From: Prevotellaceae bacterium UBA6417
GTDB taxonomy: Bacteria > Bacteroidota > Bacteroidia > Bacteroidales > Bacteroidaceae
DNA length: 12,028 nucleotides
Assembly: GCA_002439755.1 (NCBI GenBank)
Contig: DJPH01000059.1
Span: forward strand, 1-12,028
Reading direction: 5' to 3'
Both the position numbers and the translations under genes were made by a program. Below the pieces are notes generated by a model that saw only the letters and a program-made list of their open reading frames with translations, searched no databases and was not told where the DNA came from. Below, piece after piece: positions 1-5,064 of the stretch (the first letter of the stretch is position 1; every line of letters starts with the position of its first letter).

Positions 1-112
1 ACGTTCTTGGGGGCTTTGCGCCCCCGCCACTAAGGCATCCCCCGCAGTGTTTATCATGGTTCTATCCAGAAAAACGTTGCAGTTCTATTTGGACACTTCA
101 TTGTTGTCCAGT
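1..112. other. Downstream region with two hairpins, no gene seen
   Basis: No coding sequence is recognisable here. Two perfect inverted repeats are visible: GGGGGC (9-14) with GCCCCC (20-25), and TGGACA (90-95) with TGTCCA (105-110). The second lies 2 bases after the stop codon of the minus-strand gene at 113, so either could help end its transcript. Neither is followed by a clear T-run on the minus strand, so they are not convincing intrinsic terminators. Confidence 0.3.
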
Positions 113-1306
113 TTAGAGCCTGAAGCCGTAGAACAGGCGAACGCGCCATTTCAGGTTGTAGAATTCGAGTTGCCTTGAATTTCCGATGTTGGAAAAATCG
201 AGTGTGCCGGACGCACCGGCGAAGTTGCGCTTCCAGGAGTAGAGCAATGCGCCACGGTTGGCGATGAAGAAGTTAGGAAAATGGAGTTGTGCCTTTGTAG
301 TTGTTGCGTCTCCGATTATGTTGCTGTGATCATATACCACGAGGGTGGGAAGCGATGACAGGTGGAGCATCCAGCGGCGTCCTATGCAGAAGTTGTGGCC
401 GTAGCCTCCGCCTATGGCGAAGTTGAGGCTTTTCAGCGTGGCTTTGTTGAACGGCTGTCCGTCTTGTGGGGAAATTTTGGTATATCTCCATTGTGCCGAT
501 GCTCCGATTAGCCAGCTGCCGGTACTTTTGTGCTGGATGTATGATTGGGTGAAGGCTGCCGGAAATGAGAAACGCCGGCCGTTGAATGCGTAGTAGAAGT
601 TGGAGGCAAGTCCCTGGCGGTTGAGTGTGCCTTTGGGCATTTTGTATTTGCGGCCGTCGTATGTGATGTTGCCTTTGTCGGTTTTTGCCGCTTCATATAT
701 CACATCGAACCCCATGCGGTTGCCGTAGGAAGTGAGCTGATATTCCATGTCTTTATTCAGACCCACGAGTTTTGCCGGGTTTATGGCCACGCTTATTCCA
801 ATGCCGCGATATACTACGCCTGTGCTTATTGTGGCGCGGAAGCGCGATGCCCACAGTCCGGAGAAGCTGTTGCCGTTGTTTTCGCCGCGCATTCCCGTAA
901 GAGCAAATGAATAATTTCCACGAAACTTTATGGTCCACGCTTCGGAGGGGCGTTTGATGTATGAGGTATCGATGTCTTTGTTGAAGTAATAGGCAGTGAG
1001 CAGCCTGTTTGCTAACGATAGTTTTTTGTCAGCGTTTGCAAGTCTTTGCACGTGCTTTTTGTATCTCAATGAGTCCTTTATAGTTACTTTTCTCTTGGAC
1101 CTTATCAGCGAGTCTGCCCATTGCAGCATACGTTCGGAGTTCGCTGAATTGCGAACAGCCCGGCTCAGGCTGTCATCGCTGTTTGGAAAATTAAAAGAAT
1201 GCGGTGTCGGGCATTGTGCAGCATATGATTCGGAAGGGAATGTTATGGCAGAAATGGCTGTAAGCAGCATTGAAATTCTTATGAAAGGCAAACTCTTCAT
1301 TTTCAT
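113..1306 (-). CDS. DUF4421-like secreted/outer-membrane protein
   Basis: Unknown function; probably exported and outer-membrane associated. The 397-residue product starts with a signal peptide (basic MKMK, a hydrophobic stretch to about residue 23, likely cleavage after SYA near residue 29). The body is rich in alternating aromatic and small residues typical of beta-barrels. Motifs that recall the Bacteroidota DUF4421 family are YRGIGISVAINP (about 166-177), SYGNRMGFDVIYE (about 193-205) and FPAAFTQSYIQ (about 248-258); this match is from memory. The ATG at 1306 is preferred over an in-frame TTG nine bases upstream; a second ATG lies two codons further in. The gene is alone on its strand, with an IS remnant upstream. 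The family call is moderate and the secretion call good. Confidence 0.65.
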   Translation of the reverse strand: MKMKSLPFIRISMLLTAISAITFPSESYAAQCPTPHSFNFPNSDDSLSRAVRNSANSERMLQWADSLIRSKRKVTIKDSLRYKKHVQRLANADKKLSLANRLLTAYYFNKDIDTSYIKRPSEAWTIKFRGNYSFALTGMRGENNGNSFSGLWASRFRATISTGVVYRGIGISVAINPAKLVGLNKDMEYQLTSYGNRMGFDVIYEAAKTDKGNITYDGRKYKMPKGTLNRQGLASNFYYAFNGRRFSFPAAFTQSYIQHKSTGSWLIGASAQWRYTKISPQDGQPFNKATLKSLNFAIGGGYGHNFCIGRRWMLHLSSLPTLVVYDHSNIIGDATTTKAQLHFPNFFIANRGALLYSWKRNFAGASGTLDFSNIGNSRQLEFYNLKWRVRLFYGFRL

Positions 1307-1378
1307 AACAGGCAATTTTATAGTTGCTTTATAGCTCTGTTTTATTTACAGCCGCAAGCAGTCTTCCTTTTTTGTTTA

Positions 1379-1386
1379 CAAAGATA
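1379..1386 (-). promoter_or_regulatory. Candidate -7 element for the DUF4421-like gene
   Basis: The minus strand reads TATCTTTG, an exact match to the Bacteroidota -7 consensus TAnnTTTG, about 73 bases before the ATG at 1306. No TTTG is present at the usual -33 distance, so support rests on one element. Confidence 0.4.
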
Positions 1387-1490
1387 ATATATTCCTGCGA
1401 TAATATATGCTTTGAGATTGTTTCCGGCATATTCGGTTTTATACCTCTTTTGCTGTTTCAATTTGTAGAATCACGGCTTCATTTTTCAGG

Positions 1491-1574
1491 ACCAAGTCTT
1501 GGTCGATAAAAACCAAGTCCTGATTATTAAAAACCAAGTCTTGATTTTAAGTAACCAAGTCTTGGTTCTGCAAT
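1491..1574. repeat. Four tandem 21-bp repeats on a 13-bp palindrome
   Basis: ACCAAGTC[T/C]TG recurs at 1491, 1512, 1533 and 1554, exactly 21 bases apart. The outer two copies are perfect 13-base palindromes (ACCAAG-T-CTTGGT). The inner two have decayed right arms (CTGAT and TTGAT). The 6-8-base spacers are A/T rich and less conserved. The 21-base period is about two helical turns, so a protein bound at each copy would sit on the same DNA face. The array lies 100-190 bases upstream of the candidate promoter of the DUF4421-like gene. It could be an operator array or a dispersed intergenic repeat. Confidence 0.85.
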
Positions 1575-1667
1575 TATTCGGTACCTTTTTGCAATTTCGC
1601 CCGTGCAAATTTCTAAAAGTCTTTGCTGTATTATTAAAATAGGAAGAAAGTATTTTTTTGACCTGAT

Positions 1668-2126
1668 TCAAAATGGTTTTATCGGACAGCAATGGTTAGA
1701 AAACAGTGTTATGGTAGTCGAATCTATGATTCTGAGCCGTTTGATCCAGGATTCAGTGCCATTGCGTCGGCTGTCCGAGATAAGTTTGTCTTTGTTGGTC
1801 TCATACAGATTCCGGTAAACCTCTTCGAAGAACTTTTTAGGCCGACGTGCATTGGCGTCCGACAAGGTGTTGCGTCTGGGAACTGTCATAATGCCCACAT
1901 GATGCAGCTTGCGGACTTCCGCAAGCATGGATGCCTCTATTTCACGCAATGAGTCGAAGCGCATAATCACTGCATACAGCATTGTCAGCAGATGCGTGAA
2001 GCCATCGAAGCTCTTCAGATATCTCTCACCGCCGTGGCTGCGACTGATTGCTACTATTTTTTCACGCTTCAGTGATTTTATCAACTGACCATATATCGGC
2101 TGTCCGAAGAGCGGACAGCAATAATT
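1668..2126 (-). pseudogene. IS4-type transposase, N-terminal fragment
   Basis: This is the N-terminal third of a DDE transposase of the IS4 type with a DUF4372-like N-terminus, common in Bacteroidales. Recognisable blocks in order are GQLIKSLKREK, SHGGERYLKSFDGFTHLL, AVIMRFDSLREIEASM, RRNTLSDANARRP and RLRIIDSTTITLFSN; the Asp in IIDSTT is the first catalytic acidic residue. Homology stops after LFSN (about 1694) and eight unrelated codons lead to a stop, so the rest of the catalytic domain is missing and the product cannot be active. Upstream the frame is open to about 2147 without an ATG; the only in-frame starts are non-ATG, such as TTG at 2084. It lies directly downstream of the DUF262-HNH gene on the same strand. 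Confidence 0.85.
2100..2118. repeat. Perfect 7-bp hairpin at the IS remnant's 5' end
   Basis: CTGTCCG (2100-2106) and CGGACAG (2112-2118) flank a 5-base loop. It lies inside the transposase remnant's 5' region, 26 bases past the stop codon of the DUF262-HNH gene. It might slow transcription leaving that gene, but no T-run follows on the minus strand. It may instead be part of the IS end. Confidence 0.5.
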
Positions 2127-2143
2127 AGCAATACTCCATGCTT

Positions 2144-3310
2144 TTACCTATTACCCTTTGCGCGGTTATGAGTTTTACAGAGCATTTGGCAGTTGCTTTC
2201 GTCTGTAGCTCCTCCTTTGCACCAAGCCAACACGTGGTCGGCATCCATTTCTTTCAATGCCCAAATCTTATCCTTGTTTGACCCTTCACCACAAGCACAG
2301 AGAGGACAGTTGCTTACATGCTTTTTCTTTGCTTCCTCAGTTTGCTTACGATATACTCGCCCCTTGATGTTGTCATCGAATATACGGACATTCAGCAGTT
2401 TATGGTCCTTGCATCCTCCAAGCACATACTCGAACACATTTTTCTTGTCGGTGACGCAAGGGTCATCGTAAAGCTTTCTTGCCTTATTGGATACCTCTAC
2501 ATGATTATATGGAATGGTGTGAAATCTCTCATAGAGTTCGCCCCAGTTTAGTCCTTTCATCTTAGGAAAAACCTCATCAAAAGTGTGGTCTATCCAGGAG
2601 ACAACATCATTGAAATAGTTTTTCAATTCGTTGATGTTGGTGTCTCGACGATGTTCCTGCATATAGTCTTTTATGTTTCCGTGACTTACCCACTTCAAAG
2701 CTTCCTGCAGGATTTCCTGTCTGTTGGCGGATCCAGATATATAGCATCCCCATTTTTGCAAACGGGCATCCTCCTTGTTGCTAAACTCTTTGCGTGCAGC
2801 ACTTACGAATGGTCCAGAGTAGATGGCGTTCAGTTTTTCTTGGTCATTGAGACGGATACCACCGATATTGATGATTTCAAACCATTCCTTGATTTCCGAT
2901 TCTGTACCCTCACAGATGTAAGCCAGCATCTTTGTATTCTCTATGAGTTTTCTGTCCTCTTCATTCAATGCATTGAATTTATAAGGAAGACCGTCTTTTT
3001 TGAGGTATGAGAACTTACCTATCAAATATCGACCAAGGCTTGTGATACGTTGCTGGCCATCAAGAACCTCCAAGCGCCCATCAGCCAGTTTATTGAAATA
3101 CAACAATCCCAAAGGGTATTTCTTCAAGACTGAATCAATGACTGCAACTTCCTTTTCGCCTTTGTTCTCACTATAGAGATAGTTACGCTGATACTCGGGT
3201 TGAATGGTTAGCTTGCCAGCCAAGCCATACAGCCCCTTTCCATCAAGTTCACTGTACGTGAACCCTTCACATAACTCCTTTACTGTATATGTATGTAATT
3301 CTGCTTCCAT
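2144..3310 (-). CDS. DUF262 (ParB/Srx-fold) protein with C-terminal HNH nuclease
   Basis: Likely the restriction or effector half of a modification-linked defence module. The 388-residue protein has an N-terminal DUF262 domain, with IQPEYQRNYLY at about 37-46 and the signature LDGQQRITSL at 83-92. In related proteins this region binds and hydrolyses nucleotides. The C-terminus is a zinc-type HNH nuclease: CPLC at 335-338, DADH at 356-359, SNC at 372-374, CKTHN at 378-382 and KGN at 385-387. It appears full length. The ATG at 3310 lies 1 base after the TAA of the upstream methyltransferase gene, so the two are almost certainly co-transcribed and translationally coupled. Known relatives act as modification-dependent or modification-regulated nucleases (GmrSD, SspE, BrxU). 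Whether this one cuts modified or unmodified DNA cannot be read from sequence. Confidence 0.85.
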   Translation of the reverse strand: MEAELHTYTVKELCEGFTYSELDGKGLYGLAGKLTIQPEYQRNYLYSENKGEKEVAVIDSVLKKYPLGLLYFNKLADGRLEVLDGQQRITSLGRYLIGKFSYLKKDGLPYKFNALNEEDRKLIENTKMLAYICEGTESEIKEWFEIINIGGIRLNDQEKLNAIYSGPFVSAARKEFSNKEDARLQKWGCYISGSANRQEILQEALKWVSHGNIKDYMQEHRRDTNINELKNYFNDVVSWIDHTFDEVFPKMKGLNWGELYERFHTIPYNHVEVSNKARKLYDDPCVTDKKNVFEYVLGGCKDHKLLNVRIFDDNIKGRVYRKQTEEAKKKHVSNCPLCACGEGSNKDKIWALKEMDADHVLAWCKGGATDESNCQMLCKTHNRAKGNR

Positions 3311-3311
3311 A

Positions 3312-4445
3312 TTATTGCTGTTTTCTAAGGATGAGTATTCTAGGATATGTATTATGGAGGATACCTTTTTTGTCCATAATTGCAGGCCCGGCGTTTAGGT
3401 CACTATAATTAGGATAATCATCCTTCGTATATACTTTCGATTTCAATTTGGGGTCTCCAGCTCCTCGCTTTGCAATTCCAACAATTTCGAACTGTTCCGG
3501 ACAATACTTATCAAGAAAAGATATAGGTACTCCCATCATCTTTTTATAGTCAGAAGGAATCGCATCAGTGTATGGAATTTCAATAGCGTCGTAATTGTCA
3601 TATTGTTTATAACCTATTCCCTTAACCTCCTTATGTTTGCTATACTTTATATTGTCAGATAACGACATCAAATGAATAGGATTGTGTCGATGACCATGAT
3701 CTATATTCGTGTACCATCTTACACCTTTTACACGAATGTATTTTTTCCCATTCTCATCAATTCTCCATCCAGATGCCTCCAATGGATATTCGTCTGGTAC
3801 TCCAAACTCTCGATCGCCGCTATGAATAGAGTATCCCAACCAAACCTTGTTGTCTTTTATCAATGGGAACACTTCTTTGTAGGTTATACAGTTGATGTTT
3901 CCTATGATAATGAACTGCTTATTTGCTTCAACAATCCATGCCAAGAACTCTCTGAATAGGGAGAACGGAGGATTGGTGACAATGATATCAGCCTCATCCC
4001 TTAGTTTGGTGACTTCCTTACTTCTAAAATCTCCATCTCCTTCAAGATAATCCCACTCCAAGTCATCTATGTTGATTTTACCATCTCCAGTTATGTCTTT
4101 TTCCAGGACAAATATTTTTCCATTGGTATCAGTCTTAGACATATCAAACTTCGGAGAATTAGTCTCAAAAAAAGAAGTTTGTATTCCTGCTTTGATAATC
4201 TTGCTATTGATAGCATAGCTTGTAGAGATGAGCTTTTTCAATCCCAGTTCCTCAAAATTCTGTGCAAAGTACTTGGTAAAGTTGCTCGATTCCGGATCAT
4301 CGCAAGGCAGAAGTAGCGTCTTACCACGAAATACGTCTGGATTGTAGTCAAGATAGGCTTCCATTTCGAGTTCTATATCATAAAACATGGTATAGAACTC
4401 GTCTTTTTTCGCCGCACGGGCATTGTTTAGAGCTTTATTTGCCAT
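3312..4445 (-). CDS. EcoRI-type adenine-specific DNA methyltransferase
   Basis: Predicted N6-adenine DNA methyltransferase that would mark host DNA. The 377-residue protein matches what I remember of M.EcoRI along most of its length: KKDEFYT (about 13-19), CDDPESSNFTKYFAQNFEELGLKKLI (about 48-73), GDGDFRS, the catalytic motif IV NPPF followed by SLFREF (about 158-167), ITYKEVFPLIK, YDNYDAI and MGVPISFLDKYCPEQFEIVG. It is about 50 residues longer than M.EcoRI (326). Part of the excess is an insert holding an EF-hand-like loop (about 117-128). The ATG at 4445 is preferred over an in-frame GTG at 4472 because MANKALNNARAAKKDEFYT matches the family N-terminus and a hairpin covers the bases between. 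It is the first gene of a pair with the DUF262-HNH gene. Recognition of GAATTC is plausible but not provable from sequence. Confidence 0.9.
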   Translation of the reverse strand: MANKALNNARAAKKDEFYTMFYDIELEMEAYLDYNPDVFRGKTLLLPCDDPESSNFTKYFAQNFEELGLKKLISTSYAINSKIIKAGIQTSFFETNSPKFDMSKTDTNGKIFVLEKDITGDGKINIDDLEWDYLEGDGDFRSKEVTKLRDEADIIVTNPPFSLFREFLAWIVEANKQFIIIGNINCITYKEVFPLIKDNKVWLGYSIHSGDREFGVPDEYPLEASGWRIDENGKKYIRVKGVRWYTNIDHGHRHNPIHLMSLSDNIKYSKHKEVKGIGYKQYDNYDAIEIPYTDAIPSDYKKMMGVPISFLDKYCPEQFEIVGIAKRGAGDPKLKSKVYTKDDYPNYSDLNAGPAIMDKKGILHNTYPRILILRKQQ

Positions 4446-4449
4446 AATT

Positions 4450-4485
4450 GATTGATAATTGTTGTATGGCACCCAACTATCAATC
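4450..4485 (-). promoter_or_regulatory. 12-bp hairpin immediately before the methyltransferase start
   Basis: In the minus-strand transcript, GATTGATAGTTG (from 4485 to 4474) can pair with CAATTATCAATC (4461 to 4450) over all 12 positions with one G-U pair, around a 12-base loop. Only 4 bases separate its foot from the ATG at 4445. It could hide the ribosome-loading region, or act as an inverted-repeat operator for a DNA-binding regulator. It has no T-run, so it is not a terminator. Confidence 0.6.
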
Positions 4486-4496
4486 CGCTAAGTCGC

Positions 4497-4717
4497 AAAA
4501 AGGGCGTGATGCCTCTTATCGCGTTTAGCACGGGGCGGCGTAGGAATTGGAGCCCCAGTCCATCCATAATAATGCATCACGCCTATAGCGTGGTTGCATT
4601 GCTTATTCGGATGGATATGGAGGCTTCATACCTATATACGAGCCACCTATCACATATTATTTCCGTGCTTGTTATTCCAATTAGAGTTTCCTACGCTCTT
4701 GGCTAAACGCGAAATAA
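4497..4717 (-). ncRNA. Large nested inverted-repeat element, candidate structured RNA
   Basis: Several separated segments pair in nested order: TTAT..CGCGTTTAGC (4516-4529) with GCTAAACGCG..ATAA (4702-4717); GCGTAGG (4538-4544) with CCTACGC (4690-4696); AATTGGA (4545-4551) with TCCAATT (4676-4682); TCCATCC (4559-4565) with GGATGGA (4609-4615); AATGCA (4571-4576) with TGCATT (4595-4600); CACGC (4578-4582) with GCGTG (4588-4592). A competing pairing joins GGCGTGATGC (4503-4512) to GCATCACGCC (4574-4583). On the minus strand that pairing is followed by five T (4501-4497), like an intrinsic terminator with a 61-base loop. I cannot assign it to a known RNA family. It lies in the probable leader of the methyltransferase gene. 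The strand is inferred from that and from the T-run; a DNA-level mobile-element end is the alternative. Confidence 0.5.
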
Positions 4718-5000
4718 TAGCGAATGCTTTTGTTTTAACCCACAATGTCTTGGAATATCATCCCAGTCAAGGGAGATAACCGATGCGAAGGTATAACAAA
4801 ATCTTGGAATAAATGCTTTTTTCAAAGAGACAATATGAAATAAATCAGAAACATGAAGACAATATGACAGATAAGAACAGACCATATTTCAGCATCTCCA
4901 AGAATTTTCATGGAGAAAAAGACTATAGTTCATGAACAGTTGCTGCAATTACATTGAATGAAGGTTCAGATGATCGAGACCAAAAACATAAGAACTAAAG
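4718..5000. other. Intergenic region, no gene recognised
   Basis: No open frame here resembles a known protein; the short frames present have no convincing start or composition. A minus-strand TACCTTCG at 4786-4793 is one mismatch from the TAnnTTTG -7 consensus and could drive the structured leader and the methyltransferase operon, but no -33 element is evident. The rest looks like A+T-rich spacer. Confidence 0.5.
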
Positions 5001-5029
5001 AAAGAGAACGGCGGGGTACCGTTCTTTTA
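5001..5029 (-). terminator. Hairpin terminator after the sialidase-like gene
   Basis: AGAACGG (5005-5011) and CCGTTCT (5019-5025) form a 7-bp stem around a 7-base loop, extendable by A-T/G-U pairs. On the minus strand the stem runs into a T-rich tail (CTCTTTCTTT), 36 bases after the sialidase stop codon. On the plus strand it is followed by TTTATAA, so it may work in both directions. Confidence 0.75.
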
Positions 5030-5064
5030 TAATGTCTCTTTTAAGTTGAGTTTTTACGGAATGG

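Larger units (their letters stand above)
1307..1667. other. Non-coding region between DUF4421-like gene and IS remnant
   Basis: This 361-base stretch has no believable gene. A 68-codon minus-strand frame covers 1486-1692, but its C-terminal half is just the 21-bp repeat array read as a KTWFLxx heptad, and its N-terminal half is unlike any protein I know. The region holds the candidate promoter at 1379-1386 and the repeats at 1491-1574, and is otherwise A+T rich. Confidence 0.6.

Noticed and set aside
1491..1574. CRISPR array
   Set aside because: The conserved unit is about 11-13 bases with 8-base spacers, too short for CRISPR, and no cas genes are nearby.
1486..1692. 68-codon minus-strand frame with KTWFLxx heptad repeats
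   Set aside because: The heptads follow from the 21-bp DNA repeat, whose palindromic conservation explains it better than a protein. The frame's upstream half matches nothing I recognise.
2585..3010. 141-codon plus-strand frame
   Set aside because: Antisense shadow of the DUF262-HNH gene with no family signal.
4446..4472. GTG start at 4472 for the methyltransferase
   Set aside because: It adds nine residues not matching the family N-terminus and lies within the 12-bp hairpin; the ATG at 4445 fits better.
4516..4717. Integron attC site
   Set aside because: The arms carry GTTTAGC on the left and GCTAAAC on the right, the opposite arrangement from RYYYAAC...GTTRRRY, and no integrase is seen.
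4703..4885. 60-codon minus-strand frame
   Set aside because: No recognisable family, a weak start, and it runs into the structured element; treated as chance.
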